DNA of 11,715 nucleotides from DATBLZ01 sp036555065 (GTDB lineage Bacteria; Pseudomonadota; Gammaproteobacteria; Steroidobacterales; Rariloculaceae), in NCBI GenBank assembly GCA_036555065.1, contig DATBLZ010000173.1:1-11715 (forward strand), given 5' to 3'. The notes below the pieces were generated by a model that did not search any database, was not told the origin of the DNA, and saw only the letters and a list, made by a program, of their open reading frames with translations. The translations under genes and the position numbers were made by a program. Positions 1-6,906 of the stretch are shown piece after piece (positions within the stretch are counted from its first letter, which is position 1; every line of letters starts with the position of its first letter).

Positions 1-552
1 CGCGCCGTCACGCAGGACTTCGACCCGCTCGACGATGGCGCTCGGAATGGTGTTGAGGTCGACGGAGTTACGCTGCCCGTCGTCCGCGAGAGGATAGGGC
101 GCCATGCGCAGCCCGTCGGCGAGGGAGAGCGTCGCTTGCACGGTCAGACCGCGCAGCGCCGGAGCGTTCGCGCCGCTCGCGAAATTGAACCCCGTGTTCC
201 AACCCGTCTGAATGGTGCCGGCATTGTTGGCTGGCAGGCGTTGCACCGCTTCCGAAACGGTGTTGATGCCACGAAACTCGAGTGCCTGCGAGCTCAGAAC
301 GCTGATCGGCGAGGGCGATTCGGCCGCCGTGCGCCGGATGAAAGAGCCTGTAACGATCACTTCATCGGCAGGTGCCGTTTGGGCGGGCGGATTTTGCGCC
401 TGCACCGACAAACCCGTGAGCGCCGTGACCGCTCCGGTCACGAGCGCAATGCGAACGGCAGCGCTAACCGGGTTGCGCTTCGTCGCCGGTACGTCGTGGA
501 TCGCCAAGTACGAGGGGTCGCGTTGTTGCGCCGTGGCGCTGAAATTGAACAT
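1..552 (-). CDS. TonB-dependent outer-membrane receptor, N-terminal part (3' end off the window)
   Basis: The first 184 residues of a TonB-dependent receptor, an outer-membrane importer driven by TonB/ExbBD; the beta-barrel lies beyond the left edge. The start is ATG at 552-550 with a strong SD, GGGAGG (558-563), five bases upstream. A long N-region (residues 1-34) precedes a hydrophobic stretch (about 35-50), ending in a likely signal-peptidase site after VQA (50-52). Next comes a TonB-box-like segment, DEVIVTGSFIRRT (63-75), then the plug domain, seen in the 'LRGL', 'LADGLR' and 'IPSAIVERVEVLRDGA' (169-184) motifs. The last is the classic plug pattern. The family call is firm. The ligand (siderophore, sugar oligomer or other) is not determinable. 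A divergent FAH-family enzyme hints that the ligand is a carbon source, which is inference. Confidence 0.93.
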   Translation of the reverse strand, partial: MFNFSATAQQRDPSYLAIHDVPATKRNPVSAAVRIALVTGAVTALTGLSVQAQNPPAQTAPADEVIVTGSFIRRTAAESPSPISVLSSQALEFRGINTVSEAVQRLPANNAGTIQTGWNTGFNFASGANAPALRGLTVQATLSLADGLRMAPYPLADDGQRNSVDLNTIPSAIVERVEVLRDGA

Positions 553-574
553 GAAAGCCTCCCTTAAGATTTTG

Positions 575-593
575 TGTTCTTGCGTTAAGAACA
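575..593. repeat. Perfect inverted repeat in the receptor leader/promoter (possible operator or mRNA hairpin)
   Basis: TGTTCTT (575-581) and AAGAACA (587-593) are perfect 7-bp arms around a 5-nt spacer (GCGTT). The repeat lies just downstream of the likely receptor -10 box and about 12 bp upstream of its SD. It could be an operator for a dimeric regulator or a hairpin at the 5' end of the receptor mRNA. No terminator T tract follows it in the sense of transcription. Confidence 0.55.
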
Positions 594-606
594 GCTTAAT
601 GGCGGG

Positions 607-621
607 TTTTATACCACTGGT
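607..621 (-). promoter_or_regulatory. Candidate receptor promoter -10 (TATAAA) with an adjacent ACCA-C-TGGT palindrome
   Basis: On the minus strand TATAAA (612-607) matches the -10 consensus in five of six positions and would start transcription near 600, giving a leader of about 48 nt. No good -35 box is seen at the right spacing (the best is TTCTTT). That fits an activated or weak promoter. The 9-bp palindrome ACCACTGGT (613-621) abuts the -10 in the spacer, where a bound regulator would block or remodel polymerase. Confidence 0.4.
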
Positions 622-675
622 CTCAAATGAAAGAAATGTGACGGGCGGGCGAATCTTGTGGCTTTTCTGCTACAT

Positions 676-712
676 CCGGGTCCCGGTGCCTCGCCCTCGC
701 CGGGGCCCGGCG
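676..712. repeat. Two GC-rich palindromes upstream of the FAH-family gene
   Basis: CCGGG-T-CCCGG (676-686) and CGCCGGG-G-CCCGGCG (698-712) are perfect odd-centred palindromes 11 bp apart. Their CCGGG/CCCGG cores are mutually complementary, so a transcript through here could fold in more than one way. They lie upstream of the preferred FAH start at 808, so they are probably non-coding. One-base loops are too tight for ideal hairpins, so protein binding or alternative pairing is also possible. GC richness makes chance occurrence more likely. Confidence 0.4.
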
Positions 713-807
713 GCGTTTCCAAGACCATGCTCGACCCGCGAGCGGCGTTCGCGGCGGGAGCGGCCGCACGGCGCCTGCGTTACGATTTCGTGCCAACGGA
801 GGGCCGC

Positions 808-1815
808 GTGAAGCTCGCGAGCGTGAGGATAGGCAGTCGCGACGTCGTCGCCGCAGCCGCGGGCGATCATGACGTCTTCGAGCTCGAGTCGCTGCTCGAG
901 CTTTTGCGACCGCGGCCAGCGTTCCCGCCCCCAGCGACGTTGCTCGACGTCATTCAAGGGGGCGAGGCGCTTCTCCGGTCGGTCGACGCCGCTCTCGCGA
1001 TCGTCAGCGCCGACGAGTCGCTCGGCGCGCGCCTGCGCTGCCTACCGGACGCTTGGTATCCGCCGGTGCGTGCGCCCGGCAAGATCTGCGCCGTCGCGAT
1101 GAACAACTCGGCGAGCAACGCGCGCAAAATCAGCGCGCCCGATCACCCCGCGTTCTTCTTGAAGCCCGCGTCGTGCCTGATCGGGCATCTCGCTCCCATC
1201 CGCATCCGCCGCTACTACGGCAGCGTGCACCCCGAGCCCGAGCTTGCCGTAGTCATCGGCCGGCAAACGCGCGACGTGCCCGCCGCGCGCGCCCTAGACG
1301 CGGTGTACGGTTACTCGATCTTCAACGACATCACGGGCAACGGCATGCGCGCCGAGGACATGTTTCATTACTGGGCGGTCTACCCGAAGAAAGACAACCC
1401 GAATGAAACCGAGCGCGTCGAGCAGCACCTTTCGTACGCAGCACGCTACAAGGGCTCGGACACATTCGGCGTGCTCGGGCCCTGGCTCGTTACTCGTGAT
1501 GAAATCGCAAATCCCGACGATCTCGAGGTCCGGTGCCGAATTCACGGCGAGGTCATCGCCGAGGACAGCACGCGTTACTACAACTACAAGGTCGCCGAGG
1601 TCATCAGCTTCATCAGCTACTTCCATACGCTCAATCCCGGCGACGTGATCTCGATGGGCACGGCGTTCAAGCCCGCGGCGAGCCGCCAATCCATCCACCA
1701 CGCGAACTTCCAAACGGTGTCCGGCCCCGTCGAAATATCCATCGACGGCCTCGGCACGCAGCGAAACCCCGTGGTCATCGAGGAACAGGACCTGGGGCAA
1801 TGGCGGCTGCGCTAG
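808..1815 (+). CDS. Fumarylacetoacetate hydrolase (FAH) superfamily enzyme, substrate unknown
   Basis: A 335-residue member of the FAH / 2-keto-4-pentenoate hydratase superfamily, metal-dependent enzymes that cleave, hydrate, decarboxylate or isomerise beta-keto-acid-type substrates, often in aromatic or sugar-acid catabolism. The GTG start at 808 has GGAGGG (798-803) four bases upstream and gives the usual N-terminus MKLASVRIG. The frame is open from a GTG at 658 and an ATG at 727, but neither has an SD. Metal ligands are visible: E143 and E145 in HPEPELAVVIG, and D174 in IFNDITG. The 'FFLKP' motif and K215 before 'DTFGVLGPW' are also conserved. A segment between D174 and K215 (about 178-212, with DMFHYWAVYP) is longer than in minimal family members. 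The N-terminal motif that usually carries a His/Glu dyad reads MNNSASNARK (98-107), with Ser103 and Arg106 at those places. Family is certain; reaction is not. Confidence 0.9.
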   Translation: MKLASVRIGSRDVVAAAAGDHDVFELESLLELLRPRPAFPPPATLLDVIQGGEALLRSVDAALAIVSADESLGARLRCLPDAWYPPVRAPGKICAVAMNNSASNARKISAPDHPAFFLKPASCLIGHLAPIRIRRYYGSVHPEPELAVVIGRQTRDVPAARALDAVYGYSIFNDITGNGMRAEDMFHYWAVYPKKDNPNETERVEQHLSYAARYKGSDTFGVLGPWLVTRDEIANPDDLEVRCRIHGEVIAEDSTRYYNYKVAEVISFISYFHTLNPGDVISMGTAFKPAASRQSIHHANFQTVSGPVEISIDGLGTQRNPVVIEEQDLGQWRLR

Positions 1816-1863
1816 GCGCTCGCCGCCCTCCAGGAATCTCCAGTTCTCGGTAGCAACCCGCTG

Positions 1864-1872
1864 TGCTATTCT
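1864..1872 (+). promoter_or_regulatory. Candidate extended -10 promoter for the efflux operon
   Basis: TGC-TATTCT (TG at 1864-1865, -10 at 1867-1872) is an extended -10 element followed by a GC-rich discriminator. The hexamer 17 bp upstream, TTCTCG (1844-1849), is a poor -35. Transcription would start near 1879, giving a leader of about 80 nt before the membrane-fusion gene. Confidence 0.35.
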
Positions 1873-1918
1873 GCGCGCCCCGATTTCGCAGCGCAGTGCC
1901 AGGACGATCAATCGGTTA

Positions 1919-1952
1919 CTTGCGTGCGCGCCCGGCACGGAAGCTGTTTTTT
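1919..1952 (+). terminator. Terminator-like hairpin with T6 tract in the leader of the membrane-fusion gene
   Basis: CTTGCGTGC (1919-1927) pairs with GCACGGAAG (1935-1943), giving eight pairs with a single G-G mismatch and a 7-nt loop. CTG and then six T residues (1947-1952) follow. It has the form of a Rho-independent terminator. It ends 9 nt before the fusion-protein ATG, so it either ends transcription from the FAH gene or attenuates the efflux operon from within its own leader. The mismatch makes it weaker than a textbook terminator. Confidence 0.45.
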
Positions 1953-1960
1953 CGACAACG

Positions 1961-3097
1961 ATGAAAACGACTCCACGAACGACCTCGATTCTGGTGGCCG
2001 GCGGCGTGACGCTTGCCGTTGCGATCTGGATGTTGAGCGGGTTGCTCGCCGAAGACCCCGCGAACCCCGCGACGCGCTCGACCGTGCGCAGCGACGACGC
2101 GGCCGAAGGCGGTAATCCCGAGCGCCGCCCGCGCGTGCTCGTGCAGCGCTCCTCGGCGCGCACGGTTCGGCGCGAGATCCTCGTGAGCGCCCGCACGGAA
2201 CCCAATCGGCAGGTCGAGTTGCGTGCCGAGACCGACGGGGCCGTCATCGCGCTCGGCATCGAGCGCGGCGCGAAAGTCGAGACCGGCCAGCGCATCGTGA
2301 GTCTCGACATGCGCGATCGCGCTGCCCGGCTCGAGGAGGCGGAGGCGCTCATCGTCCAGATGCAGCTCCAGTACGAAGCTGCGGAACGGCTACGCGGGCA
2401 ACAGTTCGTCTCCGAGGCACAAATCGCCGAAGCCAAAGCGCGGCTCGTGGGCGCGGAAGCGGCGAAGCAGCGAATCCTCGCTGACATCGACTACACGACG
2501 ATCGAGGCGCCGTTCGACGGCGTCCTTCAAGAACGGTCTGTCGAAGTCGGCGATTACGTTCAGTCGGGTGACATCGTCGCCTTCCTCGTCGACACCGACC
2601 CGATGATCGTCGTCGGCGAGGTCAACGAGCGCGAGGTTCATTCGCTTGCCGTGGGGAATCCCGGTGCGGCGCGTCTGGTCGACGACACGACCGTCGAGGG
2701 CACGATCCGGTACCTTGCGCCCGTCGCCGACGAGAATACGCGGACGTTCCGGGTCGAGCTCGCGGTCCCGAACCCCGACGGCAATTTTCGCGCCGGCATG
2801 ACGGCGGAGCTCCGGCTATCCGCCGAGGAGATCACGGCACATTCGCTGTCGGCGTCTGCGCTTGCGCTCGCCGACGACGGCACAGTGGGCGTCAAAGCCG
2901 TCGACGAGAACAACCGCGTGCGTTTCTATCCAGTCGAGATCGTCAGCACGTCGCCCGAAGGCATCTCCGTGACCGGCCTGCCCCGCGAGCTCGGCATCAT
3001 CAGCTTGGGGCAAGGCTTCGTCGTCGAGGGCCAAATCGTCGAGGCCGTGTCAGATCGCGAAGCGATGAGCCAGTCCGACGATGCACGCCCTTATTGA
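1961..3097 (+). CDS. Periplasmic adaptor (membrane-fusion) subunit of an RND efflux pump
   Basis: A 378-residue HlyD/AcrA-type membrane-fusion protein that would link the inner-membrane permease encoded next to it to an outer-membrane channel. One N-terminal hydrophobic segment (about 9-29) anchors or exports it; no lipobox Cys is present. A first lipoyl half-motif (VELRAETDGAVIALGIERG) comes near residue 90, then a short alpha-hairpin (about 115-165, with QFVSEAQIAEAKARL). The second lipoyl half follows (TTIEAPFDGVLQERSVEVGD), then beta-barrel and membrane-proximal domains to the C-terminus. The start is ATG at 1961 with no recognisable SD and no better in-frame start upstream. Its end overlaps the permease gene by 17 nt, indicating one operon and probable translational coupling. 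Substrate is unknown. Confidence 0.92.
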   Translation: MKTTPRTTSILVAGGVTLAVAIWMLSGLLAEDPANPATRSTVRSDDAAEGGNPERRPRVLVQRSSARTVRREILVSARTEPNRQVELRAETDGAVIALGIERGAKVETGQRIVSLDMRDRAARLEEAEALIVQMQLQYEAAERLRGQQFVSEAQIAEAKARLVGAEAAKQRILADIDYTTIEAPFDGVLQERSVEVGDYVQSGDIVAFLVDTDPMIVVGEVNEREVHSLAVGNPGAARLVDDTTVEGTIRYLAPVADENTRTFRVELAVPNPDGNFRAGMTAELRLSAEEITAHSLSASALALADDGTVGVKAVDENNRVRFYPVEIVSTSPEGISVTGLPRELGIISLGQGFVVEGQIVEAVSDREAMSQSDDARPY

Positions 3098-6000
3098 AGC
3101 GATCGTAGCCCGGCCCCGGCCGGTGCTGCTCATGCTCGTCGTGCTCATCACTTGGGGCGCGGCAAGCTTCATCTTGATCCCCAAGGAAGCGGAGCCGGAT
3201 ATCCCGATTCCGCTCATCTACGTCAACATCGTCCACGAAGGCATCTCGCCCGAGGACGCCGAGCGGCTTCTGATCCGCCCGATGGAGACGGAGCTGCGTA
3301 GCATCGAGGGACTCAAAGAGCTGCGCGCCACGGCCTCCGAAGGAGTCGCCGTGATGATCCTCGAGTTCGATGCCGGGTTCGATGCCGATCAAGCCCTCAC
3401 CGACGTGCGCGAGAAGGTAGATCTCGCGCGCGCCGAGCTTCCGGCCGACAGCGAAGAGCCGTTCGTTCAAGAGGTCAACATTGCGCTCTTCCCCGTCCTC
3501 GTCGTGATGCTCCATGGCGACGTTCCGGAACGCACTCTTGTCGCGATAGCGCGCCAGCTTCGCGACGCCTTCGAGGCGCTGCCCGGCGTGCTCACGGCCG
3601 ACGTCGCCGGCGATCGCGAGGAGCTCCTCGAAGTCGTCGTCGACCCGGCGAAGCTCGAGAGCTACAACTTGGGCTATGAGGACATCTTCAACTACGTGTC
3701 GCGCAACAATCGGCTCGTCGCGGCCGGCGCGCTCGACACGGGGCAAGGCCGATTCTCGGTAAAGGTGCCCGGCGTCTTCGAAGGCCTCGACGACCTTTTC
3801 GAGCTCCCGATCAAGACCGACGGCACGAAAACGGTCACCTTCCGCGACGTTGCGACCGTGCGGCGGACGTTCAAGGACCCGACGGGGTTTGCGCGCTTGA
3901 ATGGCGAGCGCGCGATTGCCATCGAGATTTCGAAGCGCAGCGGCTCCAACATTCTCCAGGTCGTCGACTCCATTCGCGCGACCGTCGCTCAAGCGCAGAC
4001 TCTCTGGCCCGAGGCGATTCAAGTCACGTTCACGCAGGACAATTCCGAGGACGTGCGCACGATGCTGAGCGACCTCGCGAACAACGTCGCGACGGCAATT
4101 ATCTTGGTCATGATCGTGATCTTGGGCGCGCTGAGCCTGCGCTCCGGCGGTCTCGTCGGCCTCTCGATTCCGGGTTCGTTCTTGACCGGAATCCTCGCGA
4201 TCTACCTCATCGGGTACAGCATGAACATCGTGGTGCTGTTCTCGCTGATCATGGCCGTCGGCATGCTCGTCGACGGCGCGATCATCGTCGTCGAGCTCGC
4301 CGAGCGGAACATGGGCTACGGTTACCCGCGCAACCGCGCCTACATCATGGCCTCGAAACGCATGGCGTGGCCCGTGATCTCCTCGACGGCGACGACGCTA
4401 GCGGCCTTCTTGCCGCTCGTGTTTTGGCCGGGCTTGATCGGCGAGTTCATGAAATATCTGCCGGTCACGTTGCTGCTCACGCTCTCGGCTTCGCTCGCGA
4501 TGGCGCTCTTCTTCGTGCCGGCCGCGGGATCCGTGTTGGGCGGAAAGACCGCAACGGCCGGGGCGCCGGTGAAAATCGAGACGGCCGGCGAGTCGGTGGA
4601 TGCGGAAACGAACATCCTCGCCGAGGCGCGCCAGAGCCTCGCCGAGGTCAGCGGTCCGGCGCAGGTCTATATGGATTTTCTCACGCGCTGCCTGAGGCAT
4701 CCGGCGCGCGTGCTCACGATCGCGGTGCTGCTGTTAACCGGTGTGTATACCGCCTACAGCCTCTTCGGCCGCGGCTCGGAGTTCTTCCCCGAAATCGAGC
4801 CGACCCAAGCCGCGCTGAACATCCATGCGCGCGGCGACCTCTCCGTCTACGAGCGCGATGCGCTCGTCCGCCAGGTCGAAGAGCGCATCCTCGACATGCC
4901 GGAGCTCGAGTCCGTGTACTCGCGCAGCGGTTTGGGTCTAGGCAACGACGCCGACGAGGACATCGTCGGCCGCATTCAAATGCGCTTCATCGACTGGGAG
5001 CAGCGGCGTCCGGCCGACGAGATACTCGCCGAAGTACGCGCGCGAACAGCGGATCTCGCGGGCATCATCGTCGAGCCCCAGGAGCAAGAATCCGGCATCA
5101 CCGAGGGGAAGCCGATCCAGCTCGAGCTCTCGTCGCGCGAGCCCGCACGCTTGCCCGCGGCCGTCGCCAAGCTCCGCGAAGGCATCGAGTCGCTGGGCGG
5201 TGTCATCGACGTCACCGACAACCGGCCCTTACCCGGCATCGACTGGCGCATGGAAGTCGATCGCATGCAGGCGGCGAAGTTCGGTCTCGACGTCACGACG
5301 GTCGGCAGCGCGATCCAGCTCATCACGAACGGCATCATGATCGGGGAATACCGGCCCGACGATGCGGACGATGAGGTCGATATCCGCGTCCGTTTCCCGG
5401 AATCGGACCGAAATATCAGCCAGCTCGACCGTTTGACGGTCAATACCCCCGAGGGCGCAGTGCCGATCGGCAATTTCATGGCGCGCGTAGCCGCGCCGCG
5501 CGTCGGCGACCTGCAGCGAACCGACGGTCGGCGTGTCATGAACGTCGATGCGGACGTCGAAGATGACGTGCTGTCAGACGACAAGATCGGCGAGCTCCAG
5601 CAATGGCTTGCCTCGGCTGATTGGGATCCCGCCGTCGATATCGCGTTCAAGGGCGAGAGCGAGGATCAGCGCGAAGCCGAGGTCTTCCTCGAGAAGGCGT
5701 TCGCGGTCGGGCTCTTTCTGATCGCGCTCATTCTCGTCACGCAATTCAATGGTTTCTATCAGTCCCTGCTGATCCTGTCGGCCATCGTGTTCTCGACCAT
5801 CGGCGTACTGATCGGCCTGCTCGTGACCGATCAACCCTTCGGCGTCGTCATGTGCGGCATCGGCGTCATTGCGCTCGCGGGCATCGTCGTGAACAACAAC
5901 ATCGTGCTCATCGACACTTATAACATCATCCGTGCCGCGGGCGCGGCGCCCGTCGAGGCGGCGCTCTTGACGTGCGCGCAACGGCTGCGCCCCGTCATGT

Positions 6001-6257
6001 TGACGACCGTCACGACGATCCTCGGCCTCCTGCCGATGGCGCTCGGCATCAACTTCGATCTCATCGGCCGGCACATCGAAATCGGCGGGCCGTCGACGCA
6101 ATGGTGGACGCAGCTCGCTACCGCGATCGCCGGCGGGCTCACGTTCGCGACGCTGCTCACGCTCGTCATGACGCCATGCATGCTCGTTCTCGGCGAGCAG
6201 GTCGTCGAATGGTGGCGTCACCGCGCGCTGCGTGGAGCTTCCTCCGCGACGTCGTAG
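3081..6257 (+). CDS. RND efflux permease (AcrB/HAE1-like inner-membrane transporter)
   Basis: A 1058-residue proton-driven RND permease of full length for the family (about 1030-1060). The layout is one TM helix at about 12-32, a large periplasmic loop, a TM2-TM6 bundle (about 335-480), a cytoplasmic linker, TM7 (about 540-560), a second periplasmic loop and TM8-TM12 (about 870-1040). Signatures include the N-terminal 'PKEAEPDI' motif, 'RPMETELRSIEGL', and the TM11 motif RPVMLTTVTTILGLLP. In TM4 the AcrB Asp407-Asp408 pair reads D398-G399 (GMLVDGAIIVVE). In TM10 the AcrB Lys940 position is Asn938 (GIVVNNNIVLID), so only one charged relay residue is kept. The linker between TM6 and TM7 (about 485-535) is rich in Ala, Glu and Thr. 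Start ATG 3081 lies inside the adaptor gene. No outer-membrane TolC-type gene follows, so the channel must be encoded elsewhere. Substrate is unknown. Confidence 0.95.
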   Translation: MHALIEAIVARPRPVLLMLVVLITWGAASFILIPKEAEPDIPIPLIYVNIVHEGISPEDAERLLIRPMETELRSIEGLKELRATASEGVAVMILEFDAGFDADQALTDVREKVDLARAELPADSEEPFVQEVNIALFPVLVVMLHGDVPERTLVAIARQLRDAFEALPGVLTADVAGDREELLEVVVDPAKLESYNLGYEDIFNYVSRNNRLVAAGALDTGQGRFSVKVPGVFEGLDDLFELPIKTDGTKTVTFRDVATVRRTFKDPTGFARLNGERAIAIEISKRSGSNILQVVDSIRATVAQAQTLWPEAIQVTFTQDNSEDVRTMLSDLANNVATAIILVMIVILGALSLRSGGLVGLSIPGSFLTGILAIYLIGYSMNIVVLFSLIMAVGMLVDGAIIVVELAERNMGYGYPRNRAYIMASKRMAWPVISSTATTLAAFLPLVFWPGLIGEFMKYLPVTLLLTLSASLAMALFFVPAAGSVLGGKTATAGAPVKIETAGESVDAETNILAEARQSLAEVSGPAQVYMDFLTRCLRHPARVLTIAVLLLTGVYTAYSLFGRGSEFFPEIEPTQAALNIHARGDLSVYERDALVRQVEERILDMPELESVYSRSGLGLGNDADEDIVGRIQMRFIDWEQRRPADEILAEVRARTADLAGIIVEPQEQESGITEGKPIQLELSSREPARLPAAVAKLREGIESLGGVIDVTDNRPLPGIDWRMEVDRMQAAKFGLDVTTVGSAIQLITNGIMIGEYRPDDADDEVDIRVRFPESDRNISQLDRLTVNTPEGAVPIGNFMARVAAPRVGDLQRTDGRRVMNVDADVEDDVLSDDKIGELQQWLASADWDPAVDIAFKGESEDQREAEVFLEKAFAVGLFLIALILVTQFNGFYQSLLILSAIVFSTIGVLIGLLVTDQPFGVVMCGIGVIALAGIVVNNNIVLIDTYNIIRAAGAAPVEAALLTCAQRLRPVMLTTVTTILGLLPMALGINFDLIGRHIEIGGPSTQWWTQLATAIAGGLTFATLLTLVMTPCMLVLGEQVVEWWRHRALRGASSATS

Positions 6258-6299
6258 TGCCCCCGTCCGAGATCATGCTAAATATAGTGGGTAGGGGCA
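6258..6299 (+). promoter_or_regulatory. Inverted repeat enclosing the SD of the barrel gene; candidate -10
   Basis: TGCCCC (6258-6263), directly after the permease stop, is complementary to GGGGCA (6294-6299), which contains most of the SD (AGGGG, 6293-6297) of the next gene. In a read-through transcript this pairing could hide the ribosome site. TATAGT (6283-6288) resembles a -10 box, but no -35 is visible, and a start from it would fall inside the SD. The arms are only six bases with a 30-nt loop, so this could be chance. Confidence 0.3.
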
Positions 6300-6302
6300 T
6301 AC

Positions 6303-6896
6303 ATGCGAAAAGCGGCAATATTGCTGATCCTGGGTCTCGGGGCGGAGCTCGGTTACGCGCAGGATGATTCCTACGGGTATCTGGGTGCGCATGCCGGGTC
6401 TTTCGATTACGAGGAAGACCTCTCTAGCGTAGCGCCCGGTCAGAGTTTTTCCGACAGTACGACTGCGGTCAGGGTTTACGGCGGGTACCGTTTCGGCCGA
6501 TGGTTCGCCGTCGAGGGTAGCTACGGCGTGACCGACACTCTCGAAGAGTCGGCGACCCTGCCATCCCCGTTCGGTCCTATCCCTGCGACGTTGGGGGCAG
6601 ACTTCGACTTTCTGACCGTCAGCGCCCTTGGGTACATCCCGTTCAATAAGCTGAGCTTGTTCGGCGGAATCGGCTATTGGGACGCGAACATTGCGACCGA
6701 GATTACCGCGACCGTTCCCGGATTCGGGCAGGTCAGTTTCGAAGAAGATGGATCGGACAACGGCACGATGTACTCCGCGGGGTTGCAATGGGACTTCGAC
6801 GCGCTGGCGATTCGCGCCGAGTTCGATTGGTTCGATATCGACGAGGCCGATGCCTCGATGATCGGAATCGGAGTGCACTGGGTCTTCGGACGCTGA
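6303..6896 (+). CDS. Small outer-membrane beta-barrel protein (OmpA/OmpW-size porin-like)
   Basis: A 197-residue exported protein. Residues 1-19 form a signal peptide (MRKAAILLILGLGAELGYA) with a likely cut before QDD. The rest is alternating polar/hydrophobic strands with aromatic girdles, such as YGYLGAHAG, AVRVYGGYRFG, FAVEGSYG, LTVSALGYIPF and LSLFGGIGYW. The last strand ends HWVF-GR, so the terminal Phe recognised by the barrel-assembly machinery is followed by two extra residues. Size and pattern fit an eight-stranded barrel of the outer-membrane beta-barrel superfamily. Start ATG 6303 has AGGGG five bases upstream. It lies 45 bp after the permease gene on the same strand. At this size it is not a TolC-like channel, so a direct role in the pump is doubtful. 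Specific function is unknown. Confidence 0.8.
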   Translation: MRKAAILLILGLGAELGYAQDDSYGYLGAHAGSFDYEEDLSSVAPGQSFSDSTTAVRVYGGYRFGRWFAVEGSYGVTDTLEESATLPSPFGPIPATLGADFDFLTVSALGYIPFNKLSLFGGIGYWDANIATEITATVPGFGQVSFEEDGSDNGTMYSAGLQWDFDALAIRAEFDWFDIDEADASMIGIGVHWVFGR

Positions 6897-6906
6897 ACCC
6901 GCCCTC

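Noticed and set aside
136..811. Plus-strand frames overlapping the receptor N-terminus (136-567 and 212-811)
   Set aside because: They lie opposite a receptor plug domain with clear motifs and carry no recognisable sequence of their own.
1294..2487. A 397-codon open frame on the minus strand across the FAH/adaptor junction
   Set aside because: Low-complexity Ser/Ala/Arg composition, no motifs, and it is antisense to two well-supported genes.
3000..4022. A 340-codon minus-strand frame opposite the permease start
   Set aside because: Its charged, motif-free sequence is the reverse reading of a conserved RND coding region.
6897..6906. A bidirectional terminator between the convergent barrel and glycine-zipper genes
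   Set aside because: Only 10 bp separate the stops, and I see no hairpin or T tract there.
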